NCBI GenBank assembly: GCA_947085325.1
Contig: CAMTVY010000010.1
Span: 62,001 to 126,000 of the forward strand
Direction of reading: 5' to 3'
DNA: 64,000 nucleotides
From: JAQBXX01 sp947085325
Lineage (GTDB): Bacteria > Pseudomonadota > Gammaproteobacteria > SURF-13
Below are positions 50,080 to 59,556 of the stretch, piece after piece; position 1 is the first letter of the stretch; the number at the start of each line of letters is the position of its first letter. A program made the position numbers and the translations under genes. The notes under the pieces are model-generated. The model saw nothing but the letters and a program-made list of their open reading frames with translations, did no database searches and was not told where the DNA came from.

Positions 50080-51993
50080 ATGTTGCAGGCACTTCGTGAG
50101 CGCTCCAAGGCTTGGGTCGCGCGCGTCATCATCCTCCTACTTATCATTCCGTTTGCGTTGTGGGGCATACAGGAATATGCCAACCCTGATGCGGCAGTCG
50201 ATGTCGCGAGCGTCAATGGCACAGGCATCGACCAGCGCGAGTTTCAGCGGGCCTATGAGCAGGAGAGGCAACGCCTGCGCAGCCTGCTGGGCAAGGCATA
50301 CGACCAGCAGTACGCAGATGAATCGACGGTCAAGCGTGCGGTGGTCGATCGCATGATCGAAGAGGTGTTGATTGGCCGGGTGGCCACCGACGCCGGTCTG
50401 CGGATCAGCGATGCCAAGCTGGCAGAGCAGCTTCACTCCATGCCCGAACTGCTCGATAACGGCGTTTTTTCAAAAGACATTTATGAGCAGCGCCTGCGCG
50501 CCATCGGCCTCACCCCGGTGGAGTTTGAAAAGCGCATGCGCCAGGCACTACTCAGCGATCAGCTTAACAGCGGTGTGACGCTAAGCGCGTTGGTTGCCCA
50601 GCGTGAGCTGGAGCGCATGATTCGGCTCAAGGAACAGCAGCGCGAGATCGGCTATATGATTTTGCCGCTGACGCAGTTTGCCGAGGGCAAGGATCCGGAC
50701 GACGCTGCGATCAGTACTTATTACCTGGGGCATAGCGAGCAATTTACCGTGCCGGAGCAGGTGAGCATCGAGTATATTGACCTGGCAGCGACGGATCTAG
50801 CGCTCAATATCACGCCCACCGAATCAGAACTGCGCGGATTTTATGATGAGCACGCGGCCAATTATGCCGTGCAGGAGCGCCGCCGTGCGAGCCAGATCGT
50901 GATCGCTCCGGACAAGGGCGATGCCGCGGCAATCGAAGCGGCGAAGGCCAGGGCGGAGTCGCTGGTGCAGCGCCTGCGCAAGGGTGAGGCGTTCGCCACA
51001 CTTGCCGTGGAGTTTTCACAGGATGCTGCCAGCGCCCAGCAGGGTGGAGACCTCGGGTTTGTCGCCAGAGGTGTGCTGAACAAGGCGGTGGAAGACGCGC
51101 TGTTTGCGATGCAGCCAGGTGCCGTGAGCGAGCCGGTGCAGGCAGCGGGTGGCTTTCATGTGCTCAAGCTGCTGGAAGTGCAGCCCGCGCACAACAAGGG
51201 CTTTGACGAGGTGCGCAGCCAGCTCGCGCAGGATTATCAGCGCGGCAGGGCCGAGCAACAGTATTTTGAAAAACTGGAAACCCTTGCCAACCTCGTCTTC
51301 GAGCACGCTGACACGCTGGCAGTTGCTGCCCAACAGTTGGGGCTCGAGATAAAGACCAGTGCCCTGTTCCCGCGCAGCGGTGGGGAGGGAATCGCAGGCC
51401 ATCCCAAGGTCATCAGTGCGGCCTTTGGCGATGAAGTGCTGGCGCGCGGGTTCAACAGCGAGCCACTGGAGATCGCTGACCATCACAGCGTAGTGCTGCG
51501 CATCAAGGAGCATAAGCCTGCCACGGTACGCTCGCGATCGGAGGCCAGAGAGCAGATTGTGGAACGCCTGCGTCGGGAGGCTGCGCGTGAGCGTACCCGG
51601 ATGGCAGGCAATGCACTGCGGCAGCGGCTGGCCAACGGGGAGCGCCCAGAGGCCTTGGCACAGGAATACAAGGTCGAGTGGTTTGCGCCGGGGCAGATAC
51701 GGCGGGACGACAGCAAAATCAATGCGGCTGTGGTGCAATCGGCCTTCCAGTTGCCGCGGCCTGCGCAGGAGCCCAAGGGTGTCAGCGTGGGCGGGGTAGC
51801 GCTCGAGTCGGGCGACTATGCGATCGTGGTGCTGTCAGCCGTACACGAGGGCAACCCTGCCGCTCTCGATACTTCCACGCGGGTACAATTGCAGCGTGAA
51901 TTGCAGCGTACCTATGCGGCTGCGGAGTATCAGGGTTACCTTGAGGGACTCAAGCAGACTGCCGATATCGTCATATACCCAGACAAGTTGTGA
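50080..51993 (+). CDS. ppiD: SurA-N/PpiD-type membrane-anchored peptidyl-prolyl isomerase
   Basis: PpiD is a periplasmic folding factor anchored in the inner membrane beside the Sec translocon. One N-terminal transmembrane helix (VARVIILLLIIPFALWGI, residues ~14-31) is followed by a chaperone domain. A parvulin domain lies at about residues 260-370, with ASQIVIAPDKG and FSQDAASAQQGGDLGFV, and a second non-catalytic region follows. The 637-residue length is near E. coli's 623. It follows hupB as in E. coli, interrupted here by two tRNAs. Confidence 0.95.
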   Translation: MLQALRERSKAWVARVIILLLIIPFALWGIQEYANPDAAVDVASVNGTGIDQREFQRAYEQERQRLRSLLGKAYDQQYADESTVKRAVVDRMIEEVLIGRVATDAGLRISDAKLAEQLHSMPELLDNGVFSKDIYEQRLRAIGLTPVEFEKRMRQALLSDQLNSGVTLSALVAQRELERMIRLKEQQREIGYMILPLTQFAEGKDPDDAAISTYYLGHSEQFTVPEQVSIEYIDLAATDLALNITPTESELRGFYDEHAANYAVQERRRASQIVIAPDKGDAAAIEAAKARAESLVQRLRKGEAFATLAVEFSQDAASAQQGGDLGFVARGVLNKAVEDALFAMQPGAVSEPVQAAGGFHVLKLLEVQPAHNKGFDEVRSQLAQDYQRGRAEQQYFEKLETLANLVFEHADTLAVAAQQLGLEIKTSALFPRSGGEGIAGHPKVISAAFGDEVLARGFNSEPLEIADHHSVVLRIKEHKPATVRSRSEAREQIVERLRREAARERTRMAGNALRQRLANGERPEALAQEYKVEWFAPGQIRRDDSKINAAVVQSAFQLPRPAQEPKGVSVGGVALESGDYAIVVLSAVHEGNPAALDTSTRVQLQRELQRTYAAAEYQGYLEGLKQTADIVIYPDKL

Positions 51994-52178
51994 GGGGGCT
52001 CGCCCGGGTGCTCTTGCATTTTACCCCCAGCAGGAGTACAACACGCCGCGCCAGTGCTGAACTTTGGGGCCAGCGCTGGGGTCGAAGATATAGGTATAGC
52101 GTAGCCCATATTAAAGTATAGTGCGCATGCTTGCCGCTATCGAATCAGGCGCACAGGGGCCGCAGTAGGTAAAAACTT

Positions 52179-52484
52179 ATGCAGGAAGAGCAGAAGACGA
52201 TCAAGCAGGAATGCCGTCTGGTCATTGAAAGTGTCAGCGAAGATGGGCGCAAGTTCCGTCCCAGTGACTGGATTGAGCGCATTTCAACGGCATTGGCGAG
52301 TTTTGGCCCCGATCACCGTATTCAGTACTCCAAGACGGCGCAGCCGCGCATTGTGAACGGCGAAAAGTGCCTGGTGGTGGACACGGTGTTGCACGAGAAG
52401 GATCCGGCGGCGTTTGAGTATATTCTCAATTTTGCCCGCACCAATCGGCTGAGGATACATGAGGAGTGCACGGACAGCCCGTGA
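52179..52484 (+). CDS. DUF3579 family protein
   Basis: This 101-residue protein fits the DUF3579 family found in beta- and gammaproteobacteria: GRKFRPSDWIERISTALASFG, HRIQYSKTAQPRIVNGEKCL, and the C-terminal FEYILNFARTNRL. The function is unknown. It is probably cytoplasmic, with mixed alpha/beta prediction. It converges on dksA with only 9 bp between stops. A gap of 185 bp upstream of it holds no element I recognise. Confidence 0.85.
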   Translation: MQEEQKTIKQECRLVIESVSEDGRKFRPSDWIERISTALASFGPDHRIQYSKTAQPRIVNGEKCLVVDTVLHEKDPAAFEYILNFARTNRLRIHEECTDSP

Positions 52485-52493
52485 ACCGGGCGG

Positions 52494-53267
52494 TCAGGCC
52501 ATCTGTTTTTCGCGTATTTCCTCCAGAATCTTGCAGTCTATGCACTGCGTGGCGGTAGGGCGGGCCTCCAGTCGGCGAATGCCGATTTCCACGCCACAGA
52601 TATCGCAGTAGCCATAATCACCCATGTCCAGGCTGGTGATCGCTTCATCGATCTTCTTGATCAGCTTGCGCTCACGGTCGCGGGCGCGCAGTTCGAGGGT
52701 AATTTCTTCTTCCTGACTGGCGCGATCGTTGGGGTCGGGGTAGTTGGCGGCTTCATCCTGCATGTGGTGCACAGTGCGGTCCACTTCTTCCATGAGCTGA
52801 CGTTTCCACGCTTGCAGAACACGACGAAAGTGTTCGGCCTGCTGGCTACTCATGTAGGCCTCACCCTTTTTCTCCTGGTACGGGGAGAAGCCCAGCGCTG
52901 TGACCTGGGTGGAAGGGGATCTGGCCGATGCAGGTGACGGTACGCGCTTGGGGGCCTGTTTTTTAACAGCCGGAGGGGCCTTTTTTATCGCTATCTTTTT
53001 TACCACTGTCTTTTTCACCACTATCTTCTTGACCACTTGGGTACGGGTTCTGGCTGCGCGTTGGGCAGGTTTGGCGTGCTGCGGACGGGCAGGCTTCTTG
53101 GGCTTGCTGGTGCGGGCGGGCTTAACGACCGCTTTGGCCTTGGGCGGCACCTTGCGCCGCGCGACCGTCTTGCTGACTTTGGCCACAGCCTTCCTGGCTT
53201 TGGGTTTGGCTTTCACCTTCGTCTTCTGCGGACGGGCTTTGGCGGCTTTTGACTTCGGTGCGGGCAT
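52494..53267 (-). CDS. dksA: DksA with a lysine-rich N-terminal tail
   Basis: DksA enters the RNA polymerase secondary channel and, with ppGpp, controls rRNA and amino-acid promoters. The C-terminal 119 residues (about 139-257) are a normal DksA: coiled-coil tip motif DPNDRASQEEE, then a four-cysteine zinc site in CDICGVEIGIRRLEARP and CIDCK. Ahead lies ~120 residues rich in Lys, Ala, Pro and Val, with repeats such as VVKKIVVKKTVVKKIAIKK, resembling histone H1-like tails. Start ATG 53267 has a strong AGGAGGGAG site and lies downstream of a good promoter, so the longer frame to 53330 is excluded. Confidence 0.94.
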   Translation of the reverse strand: MPAPKSKAAKARPQKTKVKAKPKARKAVAKVSKTVARRKVPPKAKAVVKPARTSKPKKPARPQHAKPAQRAARTRTQVVKKIVVKKTVVKKIAIKKAPPAVKKQAPKRVPSPASARSPSTQVTALGFSPYQEKKGEAYMSSQQAEHFRRVLQAWKRQLMEEVDRTVHHMQDEAANYPDPNDRASQEEEITLELRARDRERKLIKKIDEAITSLDMGDYGYCDICGVEIGIRRLEARPTATQCIDCKILEEIREKQMA

Positions 53268-53301
53268 TAACTCCCTCCTGAACATTGCAAACCAACGTTC
53301 C

Positions 53302-53330
53302 TTTATAGCAAATAATCCTGCCGGCCTCAA
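53302..53330 (-). promoter_or_regulatory. Sigma70 promoter of dksA
   Basis: On the minus strand TTGAGG (53330-53325) and TATAAA (53307-53302) are 17 bp apart, and TGC precedes the -10 as an extended -10. The start near 53295 gives a ~28-nt leader. Confidence 0.65.
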
Positions 53331-53417
53331 TCGTCATGACAACTCGGCCTGCTTCGCCAGCAGAGTGACGGCGTGCAGTCAGTCGTATAAGCTTACCGCC
53401 TTTTGAGTATATGAGCT

Positions 53418-54197
53418 ATGGGTGAACTGCAGGCATTGATCTTTGACGTGGACGGCACGCTCGCGGATACCGAGCGTGACGGGCATCGCGTAGCATTCAA
53501 CCGGGCTTTTGCTGCTGCCGGTCTGGACTGGGCGTGGAGTGTCGACTTGTACGGCGAACTGCTGGCCGTTACGGGCGGCAAGGAGCGCATGCGCTATTAT
53601 CTCGACCGTTACAACACCACGTTCAAGCGACCCACTGACGTGGCGCAGTTGATCGCCCGCCTGCATGTCGACAAGACGCGCCACTACACCGAAATGCTGG
53701 CGGGAGGGGCGATCCCGCTGCGTCCCGGGGTATTTCGCCTGTTGCAGGAGGTGCGCTCGGCAGGCCTGCGCCTCGCTATCGCTACCACCACTACGCCGGC
53801 CAACGTGGTCACGCTGCTGGAGTGCGTACGGCCTGTAATTCCGCTCGACTGGTTTGAGGTGATCGCCGCAGGCGATATTGTGCCGGCAAAAAAGCCCGCC
53901 AGTGATATTTACCTGTTTGCCCTGCAACAGATGGGGCTCGATGCCGGGCAGTGCCTGGCGTTCGAGGACTCTGAAAACGGCGTGCGCTCCGCGCGCGGCG
54001 CGGGGCTTGCGACCGTGGTTACACCCAATGACTACACCCGCGACCACGACTTCAGCGGCGCCTGCCTGGTGGTGAGCGATCTGGGCGAGCCGGGGCTGCC
54101 CTTCCGGGTGCTGCACGCCGAGGTGCCGCCAAACACTACGCAGGTGGATGTGGCGCTGTTACGTCGGCTGCACGCTGCCTGCGGGGGCAGGGTGTAA
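53418..54197 (+). CDS. CbbY-like HAD-family phosphatase
   Basis: This 259-residue haloacid-dehalogenase phosphatase has motif I FDVDGTLADTE, motif II TTTT, motif III Lys in PAKKPASDIY, and motif IV EDSENGVRSA. A helical cap domain lies at residues ~20-95. The combination resembles CbbY, which removes xylulose-1,5-bisphosphate, an inhibitor of RuBisCO; the phosphoglycolate phosphatase and beta-phosphoglucomutase groups look similar. Its 3' end overlaps the convergent FGGY kinase by 39 bp. The substrate assignment is moderate. Confidence 0.85.
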   Translation: MGELQALIFDVDGTLADTERDGHRVAFNRAFAAAGLDWAWSVDLYGELLAVTGGKERMRYYLDRYNTTFKRPTDVAQLIARLHVDKTRHYTEMLAGGAIPLRPGVFRLLQEVRSAGLRLAIATTTTPANVVTLLECVRPVIPLDWFEVIAAGDIVPAKKPASDIYLFALQQMGLDAGQCLAFEDSENGVRSARGAGLATVVTPNDYTRDHDFSGACLVVSDLGEPGLPFRVLHAEVPPNTTQVDVALLRRLHAACGGRV

Positions 54198-55469
54198 ATA
54201 CTGCGTACCCCGCAGGGCGAGCAAGGCCGTGCCATAGGCCGCCTCGTGTTGCGCGGGTGTGAGCAGCGGCACGCCTAACAGGCGCGCCCGCAGATCACGC
54301 CACGCCGCGTTTACCGCGCCACCCCCCACGCTGCGCACCGTTACGGGGTAGGGCGCGCCCAGCCCGGCCAGCACCTGGTACGCGCGCTGCTCGATCCGCG
54401 CCATACCTTCCAGCAGGCCCTGAAAAAACTCGAGGTCATCTTCCGGACGTGGTTCGAGGCGCGGGGCGAGCGCAGGGTCGCTGACCGGAAAGCGTTCGCC
54501 CGGCGCTACCAGCGGGTAGTAGTCGAGGCCGGTGGGCCGCTCGGGGTGCAGACGCGGCGTCATGGCGGTGATTTGCTCCGGGGTGAAGAAGTGGCGCAAT
54601 ACCGCACCACCGCTGTTGGAGCCTGCGCCCGCCAGCCACAGGTCGCCCAGCCGGTGGCTGTACACGCCTGACTTTGGCGCAAAGACGGGCTTTTCCGAGA
54701 GCACCTTCATGACCAGGGTAGAGCCGAGCGAGGTGACGGCCTCGCCCGGCGCGTGTGCGCCAGTGGCGATGAAGGCGGCAGTGCTGTCGGTGGTGCCCGC
54801 CACGATGCGGGTGCTGGCGTGCAGGCCGAATTGCGTGCTGGCGGCGGCACTCACCGTGCCGATGTCGGTGCCCGGTGCTACCACCTCCGGCAGCAGCTCC
54901 CGGCGCACGCCAAGGCGGCTGAGCCAGTCGGGCCAGCGGCGGGCGATGACGTCATAGCCGAGCTTGAGGCAATTGTGTTCGTCACTCACACCGAGACGGG
55001 CGCCGAGTTTGAATGCGATCCAGTCCGCCGGTGTCAGCGCATAGCGGGCCCGGGGGCCGAGGCTGGCCTGCAGGTGCATGAGCTTGGCGAGCGCGCTGGA
55101 CGTCCCGTGGGCGCCGCTGGCGGCGGGTGCGACCTCATCAATATAGCTCGCCTCGCACACGCTGCGGGCGTCGTTGTACATGAGGGCGTCGGCCAGCGGT
55201 TCGCCATAGGCATTGCACAACAGCAGGGTGCCGGAGGTGCCGTCAACGGCCAGGGCTGTGACCTGTGCTGCGGGGGTGTGCTGCAATAGCGCGTGCAGTG
55301 CCGTGGTGAGCGCCTGCCACCAGAGGGCGGGGTTCTGCGCCACGCCTGCACCCTCGCGGCGTGGCGCAGGCAGCGGGGCTGCGGCCTGGCCGTGTACCGT
55401 GCCCGCTGCGTCGATGGCGCATACGCGGCAGGCCGAGGTGCCGAGGTCGATGCCTAAATATAGTGGCAA
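54159..55469 (-). CDS. FGGY-family carbohydrate kinase (ribulose/xylulose-type)
   Basis: This 436-residue sugar kinase has the ASKHA fold with phosphate-1 motif GIDLGTSACRVCAID, the catalytic-domain VDGTSGTLLLC segment, and the adenosine loop region GSNSGGAVLRHFF. It is shorter than E. coli xylulokinase (484) and resembles the D-ribulokinase/xylulokinase-like group known from cyanobacteria and plants. It probably makes a pentulose phosphate. It is downstream of queF by 18 bp on the same strand and converges with the CbbY-like gene. Confidence 0.85.
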   Translation of the reverse strand: MPLYLGIDLGTSACRVCAIDAAGTVHGQAAAPLPAPRREGAGVAQNPALWWQALTTALHALLQHTPAAQVTALAVDGTSGTLLLCNAYGEPLADALMYNDARSVCEASYIDEVAPAASGAHGTSSALAKLMHLQASLGPRARYALTPADWIAFKLGARLGVSDEHNCLKLGYDVIARRWPDWLSRLGVRRELLPEVVAPGTDIGTVSAAASTQFGLHASTRIVAGTTDSTAAFIATGAHAPGEAVTSLGSTLVMKVLSEKPVFAPKSGVYSHRLGDLWLAGAGSNSGGAVLRHFFTPEQITAMTPRLHPERPTGLDYYPLVAPGERFPVSDPALAPRLEPRPEDDLEFFQGLLEGMARIEQRAYQVLAGLGAPYPVTVRSVGGGAVNAAWRDLRARLLGVPLLTPAQHEAAYGTALLALRGTQYLHPAPAGSVQPT

Positions 55470-55487
55470 GATGCGAGCAGCAAGTAG

Positions 55488-55877
55488 CTAGGGAAGGCTC
55501 ATCGGCGTGGGCGGGATCCAGGCGGGGCTGCGGTGCTCGGCGGTAACCGTGGTATAGATACCGCCGCGCACGTAGAACTCGGCGCGCACGCGCAGGTAGC
55601 GCGGGTCGCAGGCGCGCGCCAGGTCGTCCGTGATGCGGTTGGTGACCGCCTCGTGGAAGGCGCCCTCGTTGCGGTAGCTCCACATGTACAGCTTGAGCGA
55701 CTTGAGCTCGAGGCAGCGCTGGTCAGGCACGTAATGGATGTGGAGCGTGGCGAAGTCGGGCTGGCCGGTCTTGGGGCACAGGCAGGTAAACTCCGGCACC
55801 CGCATCTCGATGGTATAATCCCGCTCTGGCATGGGGTTGGGGAAGGTCTCGAGTTCCTTGCTGGGTTGGGTGGGCAT
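55488..55877 (-). CDS. queF: NADPH-dependent preQ1 synthase (QueF)
   Basis: QueF reduces preQ0 nitrile to preQ1 amine in queuosine biosynthesis. The 129-residue protein is the short, YkvM-type form. The nucleophile Cys and catalytic Asp are in FTCLCPKTGQPDFAT, and the NADPH motif is in LELKSLKLYMWSYRNEGAFH. It is divergent from smc. Confidence 0.96.
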   Translation of the reverse strand: MPTQPSKELETFPNPMPERDYTIEMRVPEFTCLCPKTGQPDFATLHIHYVPDQRCLELKSLKLYMWSYRNEGAFHEAVTNRITDDLARACDPRYLRVRAEFYVRGGIYTTVTAEHRSPAWIPPTPMSLP

Positions 55878-55962
55878 ATTCCTGCTCGTGTGTTGGTAAT
55901 GGCAGCCGCAACCGATGGCGGGCTGTGTAATAATAACTCAAATCCCCCACACTTTAATTCCA

Positions 55963-58900
55963 ATGCGTCTTACGAAGATCAAACTGGCCGGGTTCAAGTC
56001 ATTTGTCGACCCGACCTCGCTGCATTTGCCGAGCAATCTGGTAGCCATTGTCGGCCCCAACGGCTGCGGCAAGTCGAATATCATCGACGCAGTGCGCTGG
56101 GTGATGGGCGAGGGTTCGGCCAAGAGTCTGCGCGGCGAATCCATGGCCGACGTGATCTTCAATGGCGCTAGCGGGCGCAAGCCGGTAGGGCAGGCCACCA
56201 TCGAGCTGATGTTCGACAACAGCGATGGCGGTCTGGGCGGCCCGTACGCGCAGTATGCCGAGGTGTCGATCCGGCGTCAGGTGGGGCGCGACGGTCAGTC
56301 CGACTATTTTCTCAACGGCACGCGTTGCCGGCGGCGCGACATCGTCGATCTGTTTCTCGGTACCGGGCTCGGCCCGCACAGTTACGCCATCATTGAGCAG
56401 GGCATGATCTCGCGTCTCATCGAAGCCCGGCCGGACGACCTGCGCGTGCTGCTGGAAGAGGCGGCGGGCGTGTCCAAGTACAAGGAGCGGCGGCGCGAAA
56501 CCGAAAACCGCATGGGCCATACGCGCGAGAATCTGGCGCGCATCGGCGACGTGCGCGAGGAGCTGGGCAAGCAACTGGAGCGCCTGCAACGCCAGGCCAA
56601 TGCCGCCGAGCGCTACCAGCGGCTGAAGCAGGAAGAACGCCGGCTCAAGGCCGAGTTGATGGCGTTGCGGCAGCGCGGCTTGCAGCACGAAGTCAGCGCG
56701 CGCGCGCAGGAGACCGCTGAACAGGAAACGGCGCTGGAGGCGCGACTGGCCGATCAGCGCCGGGTTGAAGCCGTCATGGAAAAACAGCGTGCCGAACAGA
56801 CCGGCGCCAATGACGCCTTCAACGCCGCGCAGAAAGAATTTTACAGCATCGGTGCCGAGATCACGCGCCTGGAGCAGGCGCTGCAGCACGCACGGGAGCG
56901 GCGTGCGCAACTGGAGCAGGATCAGGCGCAGGTGGAGCGCAGCCTGGCGGAGGCGCAGACCCATCTCGACGCGGATCGCAGCCGGGCGACAGAGACCGAG
57001 CAGGAGCTTGCGGCGCTGGAGCCGGAGCGCGCGGGTGCTGAACAGGTGCAGCGTGCCTCGCAAGAGGCGCTGACGGCGGCCGAGCAGGCCATGCAGGCCG
57101 TGCAGGCGGAGTGGGAGACCAGCGCGGGTCGTAGCGCAGAAAGCGCACAGCAGATGCAGCTGGCGCGCACGCGCGTCGAACATGCGCAGACGCAGGTACG
57201 CCAGCTGGGCGAACAGGCGCAACGTGTGCAAGCGGATCGCGCCGGGTTGTCGTACGGCACATTGGAGCAGGATGTGCAGGGGTTGCAGCAACAGTTGAGC
57301 CGGCACGAGCAGCAGGGACAGGACTTGCAGCAGGAGGCCGAGACCCTGCAGGCGCGTATCGCCGAGTTGCGCACACAGCATCAGCACTTGTCCGGGCAGC
57401 AGCAGGCGCAGCGCGAGCAGGCCGAGTCCATGCGCAGCCGGCTGGCCTCGCTGGAGGCCTTGCAGCAGGAGGCATTGGGCCAGAACGAGGCATCGGTGTC
57501 GGACTGGCTGCGTGAGCGCGGACTGTCTGATGCACAGCGGCTGGCGCAGGGCATCGAGGTGGAGAGCGGCTGGGAGCGAGCGCTGGAGGCCGTGCTCGGG
57601 TTTCATCTGGGCGCGGTGTGTGTGACCGGTTGGGCCGAGATTGCCGCCAGTCTGGAAAGCCTCACCCAAGGTACGCTGGATGTATTCGATATCACGGTGC
57701 GGCCGCAGGCAGCGGCGAGCCGTCATGACCTGGCGCTGCTCAGTGCCAAGGTGCGCTCGGATCTGACGCTCGCGGCGTTGCTGGCGGATGTATACGTCGC
57801 CGACAGTCTGGCGCAGGCGTTGGCCGTGGCGCCCCGGCTACAGGTGCATGAATCGGTAGTGACACGCGACGGTGTATGGCTGGGCAATGGCTGGATGCAT
57901 GCGGTGCGTTCCGGTGAGGCCACTGCCAACAGCGTGCTGCTGCGCGAACAGGAAATCAAAACCCTGGCGCGTGACGTACGCGAAGTCAGTGCGCAGTTGG
58001 CAGAGACCCGGCAGCAACTGGAGCAGGCGCGCAGCGGGCTGGAGGCCACAGAAGCCCGCCGCGACACCACACAGGCCGCGCTCAATCTGGCCCACCGCCA
58101 GTACGGCGAAAGGGTGGCGGAGATCGGCAGTCAGCAAGGCCGGCTGGAGCAGTTGCACGCACACGAGCGGCGTTTGCAGGCTGAAATTGAAGACATCGCG
58201 TTGCGCACGACCCAGGCGCAGACGGAGTTGCGGGAGGCGCAGGCGCGTGTGGCCCAGGCCGAACAGCAGCACGCACAGCACAGCGCGCAGCAAGAGACGC
58301 TGGTTGGTCAGCGCGAGGCCCGGCGTACGGCGCTGGAGCAGACGCGCACGCAGGCCCGTCTCGATCAGGAGGCGCTGCATCAGCTGGCGTTGCGCAGCGA
58401 GTCATTACGCACCGCGCTGGGTGCCGCGCAGCAGAGCCTGGAGCGCACGCAGCATCAGCTGAATCAGCTGGCCACACGCCGCACGGAACTGGAGTCGGCA
58501 TTGCAGGAAAATACTGCGCCGACCCAGGCTTACCAGCACGAGCTGGAGCAGGCGCTGGTGCGCCGCACGCAGGCAGAGACGGCACTGGCCGCCGCGCGCC
58601 GTGTGCTGGAAGACATCGAGCATGCACTGCGCACGCTGGAGCAGGAGCGGCACAGCATTGACCAGCAGGTGCAGCAGGGCCGCACCAGTCTTGAGCAGGT
58701 GCGCCTGCAAGGGCAGGAGCTGCGCGTGCGGGCGCAGGCGCTGGAGGAACAGATCACGGCTGCCGGTTTTGAAACCGCTGTGCTCCTCGCCGAACTGGCG
58801 GGCGAGGCAGAGGAGGCGGAGTGGCAGGAGAAGGTGAGCCAGATCGAGCAGAAAATCCAGCGCCTCGGCGCCATTAATCTCGCTGCGATTGACGAGTTTG

Positions 58901-59478
58901 CCGAGCTGTCCGAACGCAAGACCTATCTCGATGCCCAGAACGAAGACCTGTCGCAGGCGCTGACCACATTGGAGGATGCCATCCGCAAGATTGACCGCGA
59001 GACGCGCACGCGTTTCAGAGAGACGTTCGAAAAGGTCAACACCGGGTTGCAGGCCATGTTTCCGCGCCTGTTCGGTGGTGGACATGCATATCTGGAGCTG
59101 GTGGGCGACGAGCAGCTGACCACCGGCGTGACGGTGATGGCGCGCCCGCCCGGCAAGCGCAACAGCACCATACATTTGTTGTCCGGCGGCGAGAAGGCCC
59201 TGACCGCGCTGGCACTGGTGATGGCGATTTTTGAACTGAACCCGGCGCCATTCTGCATCCTGGACGAGGTGGACGCCCCGCTGGACGAGGCCAATGTCGG
59301 CCGCTTCTGCCAGCTCATCAGCGAGATGTCGCAGCGTATCCAGTTCATCTACATCACGCACAACAAGGCCAGCATGGAAATGGCGCACCAGTTGATGGGC
59401 GTCACCATGCAGGAACCCGGCGTGTCACGTCTGGTGGCCGTGGACGTGGACGAAGCGGTGCAACTGGTTGCAAGCTGA
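55963..59478 (+). CDS. smc: Chromosome segregation ATPase SMC
   Basis: SMC organises and segregates the chromosome. The 1171-residue protein has Walker A GPNGCGKS at residues 31-38, long coiled coils (~170-490 and ~660-1000), a hinge (~500-640), and a C-terminal head with LLSGGEKALTA (~1073) and Walker B in FCILDEVDAPLDEAN. ATG 55963 gives the canonical RLTKIKLAGFKSF start; the frame extends 16 codons further upstream without support. zipA and ligA follow. ScpA and ScpB are not nearby. The presence of SMC rather than MukB excludes an enterobacterium. Confidence 0.97.
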   Translation: MRLTKIKLAGFKSFVDPTSLHLPSNLVAIVGPNGCGKSNIIDAVRWVMGEGSAKSLRGESMADVIFNGASGRKPVGQATIELMFDNSDGGLGGPYAQYAEVSIRRQVGRDGQSDYFLNGTRCRRRDIVDLFLGTGLGPHSYAIIEQGMISRLIEARPDDLRVLLEEAAGVSKYKERRRETENRMGHTRENLARIGDVREELGKQLERLQRQANAAERYQRLKQEERRLKAELMALRQRGLQHEVSARAQETAEQETALEARLADQRRVEAVMEKQRAEQTGANDAFNAAQKEFYSIGAEITRLEQALQHARERRAQLEQDQAQVERSLAEAQTHLDADRSRATETEQELAALEPERAGAEQVQRASQEALTAAEQAMQAVQAEWETSAGRSAESAQQMQLARTRVEHAQTQVRQLGEQAQRVQADRAGLSYGTLEQDVQGLQQQLSRHEQQGQDLQQEAETLQARIAELRTQHQHLSGQQQAQREQAESMRSRLASLEALQQEALGQNEASVSDWLRERGLSDAQRLAQGIEVESGWERALEAVLGFHLGAVCVTGWAEIAASLESLTQGTLDVFDITVRPQAAASRHDLALLSAKVRSDLTLAALLADVYVADSLAQALAVAPRLQVHESVVTRDGVWLGNGWMHAVRSGEATANSVLLREQEIKTLARDVREVSAQLAETRQQLEQARSGLEATEARRDTTQAALNLAHRQYGERVAEIGSQQGRLEQLHAHERRLQAEIEDIALRTTQAQTELREAQARVAQAEQQHAQHSAQQETLVGQREARRTALEQTRTQARLDQEALHQLALRSESLRTALGAAQQSLERTQHQLNQLATRRTELESALQENTAPTQAYQHELEQALVRRTQAETALAAARRVLEDIEHALRTLEQERHSIDQQVQQGRTSLEQVRLQGQELRVRAQALEEQITAAGFETAVLLAELAGEAEEAEWQEKVSQIEQKIQRLGAINLAAIDEFAELSERKTYLDAQNEDLSQALTTLEDAIRKIDRETRTRFRETFEKVNTGLQAMFPRLFGGGHAYLELVGDEQLTTGVTVMARPPGKRNSTIHLLSGGEKALTALALVMAIFELNPAPFCILDEVDAPLDEANVGRFCQLISEMSQRIQFIYITHNKASMEMAHQLMGVTMQEPGVSRLVAVDVDEAVQLVAS

Positions 59479-59482
59479 GTTG

Positions 59483-59513
59483 TTGCGGCCAGCAAGGGCC
59501 GCAAAGACGTTTT
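59483..59513 (+). terminator. Possible weak terminator after smc
   Basis: TTGCGGCC (59483-59490) and GGCCGCAA (59497-59504) form a perfect 8-bp stem, but the T-run begins five bases later (AGACGTTTT). It might only attenuate readthrough into zipA. Confidence 0.35.
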
Positions 59514-59556
59514 GATGTCAGCAACTATCGCTGCCTGAACTGCGGAGAGACATTGC

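Noticed and set aside
55999..57726. A 575-codon minus-strand frame over the first half of smc
   Set aside because: It reflects the coiled-coil repeat of smc on the opposite strand (Leu/Arg/Gln-rich) and has no motif of its own.
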